NCBI GenBank assembly: GCA_947628025.1
Contig: CANQYH010000011.1
Coordinates: 1-23,349, forward strand
Reading direction: 5' to 3'
DNA: 23,349 bases
Source of the DNA: an uncultured Lachnospiraceae bacterium
GTDB lineage: Bacteria > Bacillota > Clostridia > Lachnospirales > Lachnospiraceae
Part shown: in pieces, positions 1 to 8,076 of the stretch
Position numbering within the stretch: position 1 is the first letter of the stretch
Layout of the letters: the number at the start of each line of letters is the position of its first letter
Notes under the pieces: model-generated
What the model saw: only the letters and a program-made list of their open reading frames with translations
Database searches by the model: none
What the model was told of the DNA's origin: nothing
Position numbers and translations under genes: made by a program

Positions 1-675
1 ACTCTGGCGGACGGGGAGACCATTGCGTTAGTGGGACCTAATGGAGGGGGAAAATCCACCCTGATTTCCCTGCTGTTGGGGCTGTATCCGCCTGATTCCG
101 GAGAAATCAGGATATATGGGGCGCCAGTGGACGGAATGAGCAGAGGGCAGGAGCGGGAAAGTGCCGCTGCCATCTTCCAGTCTTTCCTGAAATATGAGAC
201 TACGGTAAAGGACAATATTGTGTTAGGAAATATCCCCCAGTTTGATAACCGGGAACTGATAAGCCGTGCCGCAAGGCTGTCAACGGCAGAAACGTTTTTT
301 GGCAGGTTGGAAGAGGGAATCGATACGAAAGTAGGTTCTGTATGCCAGGGGGCAGTCAACCTTTCGGGAGGCCAGTGGCAGAGACTGGCAGTGGCCAGGG
401 GATTTTTCGCGGATACGGCGCTGCTTCTCCTGGATGAGCCGAATGCTGCGGTGGATCCGGTGACAGAGGCAGAGCTCTTCCGCCGTTACAGGGAAGGAAT
501 GGAGGGGCGAAGCGGAATCATTGTTTCCCACAGACTGGCAGCCTTACAGAAAGTAGACAGAATCCTGGTACTGGAGGCCGGGGAGATCGTAGAGGAGGGA
601 AGCCATGAGGAACTGATGGGGCGTAAAGGGCTTTATTATGAAATGTACATCAGGCAGAAGAATTGGACCGTATAG
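1..675 (+). CDS. ABC transporter ATP-binding protein, 3' part (5' end outside window)
   Basis: The reading frame is open from the first base, so the start lies upstream. What is visible is nearly a whole nucleotide-binding domain: Walker A GPNGGGKST at bases 34-60, Q-loop AIFQSF, signature LSGGQWQR, Walker B ALLLLDEPNAAVD, and the switch histidine in IIVSHR. The C-terminal tail (LVLEAGEIVEEGSHEELM) is typical of exporter-type ATPases of the MsbA/lantibiotic exporter class, which usually carry an N-terminal membrane domain; here that part, if present, is off the window. It would hydrolyse ATP at the inner face of the membrane to drive export. The substrate cannot be inferred. It ends about 160 bp before blaI, which has its own promoter, so it is probably the last gene of a separate unit. 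Confidence 0.9.
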   Translation, partial: TLADGETIALVGPNGGGKSTLISLLLGLYPPDSGEIRIYGAPVDGMSRGQERESAAAIFQSFLKYETTVKDNIVLGNIPQFDNRELISRAARLSTAETFFGRLEEGIDTKVGSVCQGAVNLSGGQWQRLAVARGFFADTALLLLDEPNAAVDPVTEAELFRRYREGMEGRSGIIVSHRLAALQKVDRILVLEAGEIVEEGSHEELMGRKGLYYEMYIRQKNWTV

Positions 676-763
676 GGTGCAGATAGTGAGAAAAATAGAA
701 TGACGCAAAGACCGCCTGATTAATTGTTCTCACGTTGCAAAGTTATCGTTTGGAGAAAGGCAC

Positions 764-792
764 TTGACAAATGCGTCTACATAGTGTAGTCT
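764..792 (+). promoter_or_regulatory. Sigma-A type promoter of the blaI-M56 operon
   Basis: The -35 box TTGACA (764-769) is separated by 17 bp from TAGTCT (787-792), with TCTATA (790-795) as an alternative -10. It lies directly upstream of blaI and overlaps the first of two repressor-like palindromes, so the encoded repressor probably controls its own operon here. Confidence 0.7.
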
Positions 793-815
793 ATATGTGA
801 GACTACATTCTGTAG
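777..815. promoter_or_regulatory. Two tandem BlaI/MecI-type operators
   Basis: Two palindromes with the same architecture are visible: CTACA-TAG-TGTAG (777-789) and CTACA-TTC-TGTAG (803-815), with centres 26 bp apart. The TACA-N3-TGTA core is the known half-site pattern of BlaI/MecI repressors. The first palindrome lies between the -35 and -10 boxes and the second in the start region and 5' leader, so binding at either would block transcription. Confidence 0.8.
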
Positions 816-831
816 ACAGGAGGCCGTACTC

Positions 832-1191
832 ATGGCAGAAATACAATTAGGGACTGTAGAGGCTCGTTTTGCGGACATCATCTGGGAAAGAGAGCCCGTG
901 ACATCTTCCGAGCTGATAAAGCTGGCTGCGGCAGAGCTCGCCTGGAAGCGGACGACTACGCACACGGTACTGCGCCGGCTCTGCGACAAGGGCCTGTTCC
1001 AAAACAATAACGGCATGGTGACTTCTCTTTTGTCCCGGCAGGAGTTCTACGCCCGCCACAGCAAAAAGTACGTGGATGAGACCTTTTCGGGTTCGCTCCC
1101 GGCGTTTCTCGCGGCGTTTACCAGCGAAAAGAAGCTGACAGCCGAGGAGATCGCCGAGATCCGTGAACTGATCGACAAGGCAGGTGAGTAA
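832..1191 (+). CDS. blaI: BlaI/MecI/CopY-family transcriptional repressor
   Basis: This 119-residue protein has the length and layout of the BlaI/MecI family: an N-terminal winged helix (about residues 1-80, with the recognition region TTTHTVLRRLCDKGLF) and a C-terminal dimerisation helix pair rich in E and K. Family members bind TACA/TGTA operators as dimers and are inactivated by proteolysis triggered by a partner membrane protease. The start is set by AGGAGG at 818-823, eight bases before the ATG. It sits under two matching operators and next to an M56 peptidase, the usual partner. The name marks the family only; nothing here indicates a beta-lactamase target. Regulation is expected to be autogenous. 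Confidence 0.88.
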   Translation: MAEIQLGTVEARFADIIWEREPVTSSELIKLAAAELAWKRTTTHTVLRRLCDKGLFQNNNGMVTSLLSRQEFYARHSKKYVDETFSGSLPAFLAAFTSEKKLTAEEIAEIRELIDKAGE

Positions 1192-1192
1192 T

Positions 1193-3025
1193 ATGGGCGG
1201 CGTATTCCTGAAAACGCTGAACATGAGTATTGCCGCGAGCTGGCTGATCTTAGCGGTGATTCTGCTCCGGTTCCTGCTGAAAAAAGCGCCGAAATGGGTC
1301 GCTGTCCTTTTGTGGGGGATCGTCGCACTGCGGCTGGCGGTTCCTTTCTCTTACGAGAGCGCGCTGAGCCTGATCCCCAGCGCCGAGACGTTCAGCGCCC
1401 ATAATATCCAGTATGAAACGCCTGCGATCAGCAGCGGGATCCCTGCCGTCAATCATGCGGTCAATCCTGTCCTGGGCGAGGTCTTTGCCCCGAATCCGGG
1501 CGCCAGTGTCAACCCGCTCTATGTCTGGACAGAGATCGCGGCCGTCGTCTGGCTCGCCGGGCTCGCCGCAATGCTGCTGTACGCGGCCGTCAGCTATGTG
1601 CGGGTACGCCGAAGCGTTGCGGAAAGCGCGCCCTGTGAGGGAAACATTTTTTTGAGCGACCATGTGAGATCTCCGTTTATCCTGGGGCTGGTTCGACCCA
1701 GAATCTATCTGCCCTCCGGCATAAGCGCCGCATCCATGGAGCCGGTGATCGCCCACGAAAAGGCTCATCTGGCAAGGCGTGATCACTGGTGGAAGCCGCT
1801 GGGGTTCCTGATCCTGGCGGTTCACTGGTTTAACCCGCTGTGCTGGGCCGCCTATGTGCTGCTGTGCCGGGACATTGAGCTGGCCTGCGACGAAAAGGTC
1901 GTCCGGCGGATGGATTTGGCCGGAAAGAAACTTTATTCTACCGCCCTGCTGGAGTGCAGTGCCGGGCGGCGGCTGGTATCGGTCTGCCCGCTGGCCTTTG
2001 GAGAAGTGGGCGTGAAAGAACGAGTGAAACATGTATTGAATTACAAAAAGCCGGCGTTTTGGGTCATTGCGGCCGCGGCCGCCGCCTGCGCGATGGTAAC
2101 GGTGTGCTTTGCGACCGATCCGAAGCAGGACTTGCTCCAGGAGCAGCATACCGTTCAGGCGCGGATCACCGAGGTGGAAAGCCGCTCATTCCTGGCCGTA
2201 CCGGTCGGTGGGGATTCGGAATTGTCCTCCGGCGGTCTGCGGACGAAATACCCGGAATACTTCGGCCTCGAAACATTCAAGGGACTGGAGGTTTATGTCT
2301 GGCAAATGGCCAAGGATTCCTATCGTTTTGGACTGATGCAGGGAACGGACCGTGAGAAAACGCTGGAGGAACTGATGGGGATGAAAGGCGCTTCGGCGGA
2401 GGAGATGGCGCTGATTTTATCCTCCTACAATATCGAGGACGAGGATATTTTTGTGATCCCGTGGCAGAATCCCATTTCCAGTTATATGGTCACGGAGGAA
2501 ATGGTAAAAGATCCGGAATATATCAGCAACATTCGTGCTATGCTGGGGCTGGATGGCGGTTCGGCGGCTTCCGCTGAAGAAACTGCGTCGGACCATGAGA
2601 CTCCGGCAGAAACTTTAAAGAAAATCAGCGCCGAAGAAACAGCGGATGCGTTCGGGATTCCGATTGTATTGCCGAAGAATGCAAATTGGATCGAGGACGC
2701 CGAATACGATTTGATGGACGAAAACCATTTAAGAATCACATACCATGACCTCATTGCGGATGCGGATTGTACGTTATTGGTATTGAAAAATGCGGATCTG
2801 GACCTGCCGCCAATGGACTATGATGAAGCGCTGAATGAGACCTGGGAAGGCAGCACCGCCGGTGGCCGGTACATTGCGGTAAACGTGCGGCATGAAAAGG
2901 ATAATGAGAAGATGACGCTGGCGGTCTGGGAATATAAGGAGTACCGGTTTGCGATCATGGGAGAGGACGATACGAAAGCTGCGATTCCCAAAGTCGCGTT
3001 AGCGGTTATTGAAAATCTGGACTGA
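1193..3025 (+). CDS. M56-family (BlaR1/MecR1-like) membrane metallopeptidase sensor
   Basis: The ATG at 1193 is preferred over the GTG at 1184 because AGGTGA (1182-1187) is well placed for it and the ATG follows the blaI stop by one base. The protein has 610 residues. It starts with several membrane segments, then the zinc-protease motif HEKAH (residues 188-192, followed by RRDHW) and ELACDE, the M56 signature. A further hydrophobic segment rich in alanine (about residue 290) precedes an extracytoplasmic C-terminal region of about 300 residues. In BlaR1 this last part is a penicillin-binding domain with an SxxK serine; I see no STxK-like site, so it should sense something else. The known role of the family is to cleave the partner repressor when the ligand binds. 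It is co-transcribed with blaI. Confidence 0.85.
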   Translation: MGGVFLKTLNMSIAASWLILAVILLRFLLKKAPKWVAVLLWGIVALRLAVPFSYESALSLIPSAETFSAHNIQYETPAISSGIPAVNHAVNPVLGEVFAPNPGASVNPLYVWTEIAAVVWLAGLAAMLLYAAVSYVRVRRSVAESAPCEGNIFLSDHVRSPFILGLVRPRIYLPSGISAASMEPVIAHEKAHLARRDHWWKPLGFLILAVHWFNPLCWAAYVLLCRDIELACDEKVVRRMDLAGKKLYSTALLECSAGRRLVSVCPLAFGEVGVKERVKHVLNYKKPAFWVIAAAAAACAMVTVCFATDPKQDLLQEQHTVQARITEVESRSFLAVPVGGDSELSSGGLRTKYPEYFGLETFKGLEVYVWQMAKDSYRFGLMQGTDREKTLEELMGMKGASAEEMALILSSYNIEDEDIFVIPWQNPISSYMVTEEMVKDPEYISNIRAMLGLDGGSAASAEETASDHETPAETLKKISAEETADAFGIPIVLPKNANWIEDAEYDLMDENHLRITYHDLIADADCTLLVLKNADLDLPPMDYDEALNETWEGSTAGGRYIAVNVRHEKDNEKMTLAVWEYKEYRFAIMGEDDTKAAIPKVALAVIENLD

Positions 3026-3119
3026 TTCCCGGCGCTGCGAGGACAGCGCGGCGGAAGTTGAGAAAGGCGGGAAAAGGTATCATGTTCTCAGCGAAAAATC
3101 GAAATGGGGAGGCATAAAC

Positions 3120-3737
3120 TTGTTAGATCAAAGAGGCTTTGACTTGTGGGCAGACGATTATGACAAAACGGTCGGTATCTCCGACGAAGAGAAAACATAT
3201 CCGTTTGCCGGGTACAAGGATGTGCTTGGCCGCATCTTTCAGATCATTATGGGAAAGCAAAATGCAGCGGTGCTCGATATAGGATTTGGAACCGGTACGC
3301 TCACGACAAAATTATATGAACATGGCTGCGTTATTTACGGACAGGATTTCTCACCCAAAATGATCGATCTGGCAATTAAGAAAATGCCGGGCGCTTATCT
3401 CTGTCAAGGGGATTTTACGCAGGGATTAGCGGAGCCTTTGCGGCATCAAAGCTATGATTTTATTGTGGCGACCTACTCGCTGCATCATTTGACGGACGAA
3501 CAAAAGATCGCGTTTCTCCGCATGCTGCAGGACTGCCTGAAAGAGAACGGGCAGATTTTGATCGGCGACGTTGCTTTTGAGACTCGTGAGAAACTGGATC
3601 AATGCCGGGAGGCGGCCGGCAATGAATGGGATGAGGAAGAAATGTATTTCGTTGCCGATGAACTGAAAAGCGTGTTCCCGAATCTTTCTTTTACGCAGGT
3701 TTCCTGCTGCGCGGGGATACTGACTTTGCCCCGGTAG
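3120..3737 (+). CDS. Class I SAM-dependent methyltransferase, YrrT-like
   Basis: The start is TTG at 3120: GGGGAGG at 3106-3112 lies seven bases upstream, while the longer in-frame reading has no ribosome site. This gives 205 residues, close to B. subtilis YrrT (about 210). Visible motifs are the N-terminal FDLWADDYDKTV block typical of YrrT-like proteins, SAM motif I LDIGFGTGTL (about residues 52-61), an acidic end of strand 2 (YGQDFSPKMIDLA) and VATYSLHHLTD for motif IV. It would be a cytoplasmic small-molecule methyltransferase; the substrate is unknown. It lies 94 bp after the M56 gene on the same strand and is followed by a strong terminator, so it may be read from the blaI promoter. The link to the sensor is only positional. 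Confidence 0.82.
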   Translation: MLDQRGFDLWADDYDKTVGISDEEKTYPFAGYKDVLGRIFQIIMGKQNAAVLDIGFGTGTLTTKLYEHGCVIYGQDFSPKMIDLAIKKMPGAYLCQGDFTQGLAEPLRHQSYDFIVATYSLHHLTDEQKIAFLRMLQDCLKENGQILIGDVAFETREKLDQCREAAGNEWDEEEMYFVADELKSVFPNLSFTQVSCCAGILTLPR

Positions 3738-3761
3738 ATTCGTGTCTGTAAATCGGTCAAG

Positions 3762-3802
3762 AAAAAAGAGACAGTCTGGAAGGTATGGATTGTCTCTTTT
3801 TT
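3762..3802 (+). terminator. Rho-independent terminator after the methyltransferase gene
   Basis: A perfect 12-bp stem, AAAAAAGAGACA (3762-3773) and TGTCTCTTTTTT (3791-3802), closes a 17-nt loop. The A-tract on one side and T-tract on the other make it potentially bidirectional, so it could also stop leftward transcripts coming past the GH115 gene. Confidence 0.9.
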
Positions 3803-3954
3803 ATGCTTGAAATGGACAGGCATCGGTGCGAAATGTAGGAATATACAAGGCGGGCCGGTGGCTGACAGTAGGAACGCCTTCTCCTGAAACGGAAGTATCG
3901 CAGTGACCGGGAGTTCATTTACATTTTATGATAGCCGCAGAGAAGATCCGCGCG

Positions 3955-3981
3955 GGTGCGGCGTTTTATATGGGCCGCACC
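3955..3981 (-). terminator. GC-rich hairpin just after the GH115 stop (weak terminator candidate)
   Basis: GGTGCGGC (3955-3962) and GCCGCACC (3974-3981) form a perfect 8-bp stem with an 11-nt loop, 10 bp beyond the GH115 stop codon. There is no U-tract after it in the leftward direction, so it may protect the mRNA 3' end or pause polymerase, with final termination at the bidirectional hairpin at 3762-3802. Confidence 0.4.
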
Positions 3982-3991
3982 GGAAGGCGAT

Positions 3992-6900
3992 TCATCCGGC
4001 GCAGGCGGTTTCTCGCTGAAGCACGATCTTTTCCAGGCGCAGCCGCGTCTTTCGGAAAAAGAATGTGACCGTATGGCTGCCCCCGGCCAGCTCCAGACTG
4101 GTCACGGGGACCCAGGCGTACGTATTTTCCTGGGAGTAATGCCACAGCCGCCGGGCGTCCTCTGCTTTCGGGAACACCGGCGTTTTGTCGACGGCGAGGT
4201 CGAAGCAGCACTCCGCGGCGCCTTTCATGTAGAGGCAGAGCCAGAGGGTATAGCGGCCCTGCGCGGTCTCTGTCCGGAAACAGACGCCGCAGCCGGCGGG
4301 CGAATCTTCCAGGAGCTGCTGGTCGCGGCAGTAGAGAGAAACTTCTTTCCTGCCGACGCCGGTGCAGCAGTCGGGGGCTGCGCCCAATGTATGGGCCCGG
4401 TCCGTTTCCAAAAGAGCGTCCGCGGCACGGAGTACGACGCAGTCCGGGCCGGAGAAAGGAGCCGGTACGGGAGCCTGCGCGGACACGGGCCAGTAAATGA
4501 TTTCATTTGCCACGCTGCTGGCGCTGAAACCGGCAGGCACTAGAAGTTCCGGCCGTTCGCCGGGGACCGCGCCGGGATAGAACCGGCGGACCGTCTGCGC
4601 CAGATCGGCAGGGGCGGGCGTCTCATGGTTGTCCAGATACGGATTCAGGCCAACCCCATGCCAGAAATGATTGCCCATAGACGCAAGCCGGTCATATATA
4701 TGGAAGCGGGTCAGCGCAAAATACCGGGTCGCGCCGAACAGCGTCAGAGTGTGCGGACCCGCCTCGAGATGCCCCAGGGGAACTGTCAGCAGTTCCCGGT
4801 CGTTCAGGATATTTTCGCGCCAGGAGCCGCGGTGCTCGTCGTTGGCGTCGCTGACCAGGCGTTTCACGAACCGGCCGTCCAGACCGGCGTCGATCCCGAT
4901 CTCACCGACGGAATTCAGGGACGGGAAACGCTCCAGCGTGAGCGTATATTCTCCTGCGGCCGGGATGTCCAGACGGTAGGTAAGTACGGCGTCCGGAGAA
5001 GCAAATTCCACCAGATCCCCGCACCCGCGTCCGAGGCAGCGGATAATGCGGATCCCGGGAAGCGGGGAATTATCCGGACGGGAGGTAGCGTGGAGCCGTG
5101 CGGAACCGGATGCGCGGCAGAGTTCGTCGGGGGTTTCTGCGGACTGGAGTTTCGCGGGGCCGGTCAAGCCGCCAGCCGCTGCCTCGCCGGGATCGTTAGA
5201 GATACCAGCGGATTGAGCAGCCCGCCGGATCGTCGCCAATTCTTCTGCATCGCAGGCCTCAACCGTCACCCGGTTCACGGGATCGTTGACCGGCAGGGGA
5301 CGCCCTGCAGCGGGGAGTCCGGCTTCCCGCAACATCCGCGGAGAGCAGGCCGCGGGATACATCGCCGTGCGGGGCGGCGGATAATCCTCCGGCGTGACGA
5401 TGCCGTTCCATTTGCCGTCCGCCAGGATATGATTGTAATAGTACAAAAGCGCCTGCCTTGCCCTGTCATAATCCGCAGCCAGATCATAACTGGCGTCGGC
5501 CTCCTCTTTTCGTCCCAGACCGGACAGGAGCAGGCTGCGGTCGGCGTAGTAATACATGGCGTTGGCGTAATAGGCCGCGTGGACCCGCAGCAGGACCATT
5601 TCAAAAAACGCGTCCCGTTCTTCCTGCGGCAGTCCCGAGTAGATCTCATTAGCCGTATCGAACACATGGCGCAGGAAATGGATCCGCCCGGCAGCGTCGT
5701 CCTGCCCGGCAGACTGGTAAAATACGCCGTTGTCCAGCAGTTCGATCTTGCGCATATTCACGACCTGGTCAAATGCCGTCAAAAGGGGCGACAATTTAGC
5801 CCCGAACCCGCCGGAAAACGTGCGGTCGAGCCATTCCGCCAGGAACCGCTCCACATCGGCGGTCGGGTCGTTCTCTTTCCCAATATTCCAGGCGAGAGCG
5901 GCGTAATAACTCAAATGCTGCTCCAAGGGCTTGATTGCGCCGAAATTGGTCACCCAGAGCGTGCGGATACCGTTTTCGTAGGCTTTCGAAAGCTCATAGC
6001 GGGTCTGCGCGGCCGGGATCGAGCAGATAAAAAGGTAGGAGGTATCGGGCGGGGCCCAGTAGGATTGATGGTAGTAAATCCCGTGGCCGCCTTTACGCCC
6101 GCGGGCCGCCTCGTCGGGGTAACGCCGGACATGGCCGTAGTTATCGTTGGTCCAGATTAGGGTGTAATCGTCCGGCACATCGAGGCCATTGTCATAAAGC
6201 TCCAGCACTTCCTTATAAGGCACAAACAGTTTCAGCGCTTCCTTGTGGGGCACTTCTTTCAGGATCTGATCCTGGGCGCGGAAGACTTGGGAAAGCAGAT
6301 CGATCTTCCCTTTCAGGAGCGCGTCGCCGGACAGGCCCGACAGCGCCTGAGTGTTGAAGCCGGAATCGTGGATCCCGCGCATCCCCAGCGTGTAGGTAAC
6401 TTCGAAATCTTTGTTCTGTTCTACGCTTTCGCGCCAATATTCCAGCAGCCTCTCCCGGTTTTCTCCTTCGATCGAAAAATCATAAACGGCGTTGTCATAG
6501 CCTTTCTTTTTCTTCCACGGCTCCCATTCGCGGTTATTGCTGCGCATCAGCATATCACAGTGGGAAGTCCCGATAACGACGCCCATTTTTTCGGCCAGCG
6601 CGCCGTTTTCCACGTTGGCGTTAAAGGAATTGACGTGCATGGCAGGCCAGAGGTAATTGCATTTCAGGCGCAGCAGCAGTTCGAAAATGTGCGCGTAGGT
6701 CTTGGGGCCGATCGTGGGCTCCCCCATATGGCCGACCACCCATTTTTCCAGCTCCTCCTCGTCATTGATGAAAATGCCGCGGTACTCCACGGAGGGATGA
6801 TCGGCGAATGTGAACCCCTCCTCGATTTCATACGAATCCCTACGCTTCGGCGGCACATCAGCGAAAAAGTGCCAAGGGCTGACACCGAGCCGTTCGCAGA

Positions 6901-7297
6901 ACTCGTAAACGGCGTAAATGGTCCCGCGGCGGTCGTTTCCGCACAGATAGAGGCAGCCGTCCCTGACCGCGACCGCGAATCCCTCCTTGTGAGAGGGAAT
7001 GAGCGCGCCGACGGCCGCGGCGTCCGGCAGCAGATCGCCCAGATGCTCTCTCGACGCCACGAAAATAGTTCGCACAGCGCCTGCGTCCGGATACCGGACA
7101 TGGCCCGAAAGCGCGCAGGGCCCGTTCTGCACGCCAAAGACCGGAGCGGAAGTCTCGTCGCCCACACAGTGCAGGTATACCCGGCTCTCCAGGACCTTAA
7201 ACAGGTCGCTCTTTAAATTGACCGCCGCAATCTTGACGGCTTCGGATTCATTCTCCGAATAACGGATCTCTGTCAGCCCGTTTTTGATAAAAAGCAT
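3992..7297 (-). CDS. Glycoside hydrolase family 115 protein (xylan alpha-1,2-glucuronidase type)
   Basis: The ATG at 7297 has AGGAGG about nine bases upstream; the frame stays open for 28 more codons but those lie in the 5' leader. The 1101-residue protein shows GH115 blocks: a substrate-binding N-terminal region, GISPWHFF-like text (LGVSPWHFFADVPPKRR), EYRGIFINDEE, YLWPAMH (residues 215-221), GVVIGTSHCDML, YTLGMRG (GMRG at 305-308), IWTNDNYGHVRRYP and YYHQSYWAPPDTSYL. The C-terminal third contains beta-rich modules as in the GH115_C domain. GH115 enzymes remove (4-O-methyl)glucuronic acid from xylan or xylo-oligosaccharides. No signal peptide is visible, so it should act inside the cell on imported oligosaccharides. 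It is a single-gene unit with its own promoter. The region around residues 690-740 is Ala/Gly-rich and may be a linker. Confidence 0.9.
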   Translation of the reverse strand: MLFIKNGLTEIRYSENESEAVKIAAVNLKSDLFKVLESRVYLHCVGDETSAPVFGVQNGPCALSGHVRYPDAGAVRTIFVASREHLGDLLPDAAAVGALIPSHKEGFAVAVRDGCLYLCGNDRRGTIYAVYEFCERLGVSPWHFFADVPPKRRDSYEIEEGFTFADHPSVEYRGIFINDEEELEKWVVGHMGEPTIGPKTYAHIFELLLRLKCNYLWPAMHVNSFNANVENGALAEKMGVVIGTSHCDMLMRSNNREWEPWKKKKGYDNAVYDFSIEGENRERLLEYWRESVEQNKDFEVTYTLGMRGIHDSGFNTQALSGLSGDALLKGKIDLLSQVFRAQDQILKEVPHKEALKLFVPYKEVLELYDNGLDVPDDYTLIWTNDNYGHVRRYPDEAARGRKGGHGIYYHQSYWAPPDTSYLFICSIPAAQTRYELSKAYENGIRTLWVTNFGAIKPLEQHLSYYAALAWNIGKENDPTADVERFLAEWLDRTFSGGFGAKLSPLLTAFDQVVNMRKIELLDNGVFYQSAGQDDAAGRIHFLRHVFDTANEIYSGLPQEERDAFFEMVLLRVHAAYYANAMYYYADRSLLLSGLGRKEEADASYDLAADYDRARQALLYYYNHILADGKWNGIVTPEDYPPPRTAMYPAACSPRMLREAGLPAAGRPLPVNDPVNRVTVEACDAEELATIRRAAQSAGISNDPGEAAAGGLTGPAKLQSAETPDELCRASGSARLHATSRPDNSPLPGIRIIRCLGRGCGDLVEFASPDAVLTYRLDIPAAGEYTLTLERFPSLNSVGEIGIDAGLDGRFVKRLVSDANDEHRGSWRENILNDRELLTVPLGHLEAGPHTLTLFGATRYFALTRFHIYDRLASMGNHFWHGVGLNPYLDNHETPAPADLAQTVRRFYPGAVPGERPELLVPAGFSASSVANEIIYWPVSAQAPVPAPFSGPDCVVLRAADALLETDRAHTLGAAPDCCTGVGRKEVSLYCRDQQLLEDSPAGCGVCFRTETAQGRYTLWLCLYMKGAAECCFDLAVDKTPVFPKAEDARRLWHYSQENTYAWVPVTSLELAGGSHTVTFFFRKTRLRLEKIVLQRETACAG

Positions 7298-7427
7298 GGA
7301 TTGTTTCCTCCTGATAAATGCTGTGGGATCTTTGTTTATCATATAAAAGAGCGTCAGATATGGCTGCTCTTGCAAAATCATCCGCCATCATTTTAGGGAT
7401 GCCTAGGATATATCTTCCTAATCTTAG

Positions 7428-7456
7428 TATATAAAGAATTTCTATGTTGCCGTCAA
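7428..7456 (-). promoter_or_regulatory. Promoter of the GH115 gene
   Basis: Read leftward, TTGACG (7456-7451) and TATATA (7433-7428) are separated by 17 bp. The start of transcription would fall near 7421, giving a leader of about 120 nt before the AGGAGG/ATG at 7297. No clear catabolite-response element was recognised nearby. Confidence 0.7.
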
Positions 7457-7525
7457 CAAAACCCGCGCCGGTGCCGGCCTTTGATTTTAAGATATCTGCG
7501 TGTTTCCTGCTTCACAAATATTTTT

Positions 7526-7902
7526 TTAAGGCATTAACAATATTAAAAAGAATTTCATCCCATTCTGCTTCCTGCCAAACGGGTTTTCTATTGTATCGAA
7601 GTTCGCGTGAATGGAACGGATGCGGCAAAATCTAAAACAGCGTTTCGGATTTTGCTCCCGATAATCTAGACAAAAATTTCCTACATTTTCAAGTGTATCA
7701 ACCACAAAACCCTTGCCGAACTCCGCATTCAGGGTATCGGAAAGCGTTTGAATAACTTTTTTTCATAACTGGTGCGGTTTCGACTAGACCGCTGCTCTTC
7801 GACAATCCAATATCTCAATACATAATAAGTCATGAATTGGATGAGATTGACCTGACTCGCAGCAATCTTTCGGGTATATCGGATCAATTCGATATTTTTC
7901 AT
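7526..7902 (-). pseudogene. Decayed DUF1016 (YhcG-type, PDDEXK nuclease family) gene, N-terminal part
   Basis: Read leftward from ATG at 7902, the frame gives RKIAASQVNLIQFMTYYV, then WIVEEQRSSRNRTSYEKK. The next frame continues with KVIQTLSDTLNAEFGKGF (7763 to about 7706) and VVDTLENVGNFCLDY. This matches the DUF1016 N-terminal domain, whose members carry a WxxGxxIVEEEQxG.xRAxYG block followed by LSxxLTxEFGKGFSxxNLxxMRxFYLxF. The two halves are joined if one A is restored to the A7 run (T7 on the plus strand, 7757-7763). After about 120 residues the match fades and a stop follows at 7526, so the C-terminal nuclease domain is absent. The stretch is AT-rich compared with its neighbours. Intact members are associated with restriction or mobile loci; this copy is a relic. 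Confidence 0.7.
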
Positions 7903-7997
7903 CTGGCAACAAAATTTTACTTATATATTGTACCCGACCTGGCAAATAAAATCAAGATAACGTTTTGCCCGTGATAAACGTGATCTCATCTGCCCAA

Positions 7998-8040
7998 AAC
8001 AAAACGACTGCCCCGCGCGCCTGCGAACAGTCGTTTTGTT
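7998..8040 (-). terminator. Terminator of the ABC exporter operon
   Basis: AACAAAACGACTG (7998-8010) and CAGTCGTTTTGTT (8028-8040) form a perfect 13-bp stem with a 17-nt GC-rich loop. In the leftward direction the stem ends in a T-rich tract (GTTTTGTTTTGG). It lies 36 bp past the stop of the second ABC gene. Confidence 0.88.
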
Positions 8041-8076
8041 CTGTCATATTTTTGAAAAACATCTCTTTTTTCAAAC

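Noticed and set aside
686..733. Inverted repeat GTGAGAA / TTCTCAC after the first ABC gene
   Set aside because: The stem is only 7 bp with a 34-nt loop and no T-tract; too weak to call a terminator.
1250..2149. A 299-codon minus-strand frame
   Set aside because: It is antisense to the M56 gene and has arginine-rich shadow composition.
3032..3049. GCGCTG-CGAGGA-CAGCGC hairpin after the M56 gene
   Set aside because: There is no T-tract and the methyltransferase gene follows closely; it may be chance in GC-rich sequence.
4625..6160. A 511-codon open frame on the plus strand
   Set aside because: It lies wholly antisense to the GH115 gene, shows no family pattern and arises from the GC-rich codon use of the opposite strand.
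7444..7635. A 63-codon plus-strand frame in the gap before the exporter operon
   Set aside because: It has no ribosome site and is antisense to the DUF1016 relic and to part of the GH115 promoter region.
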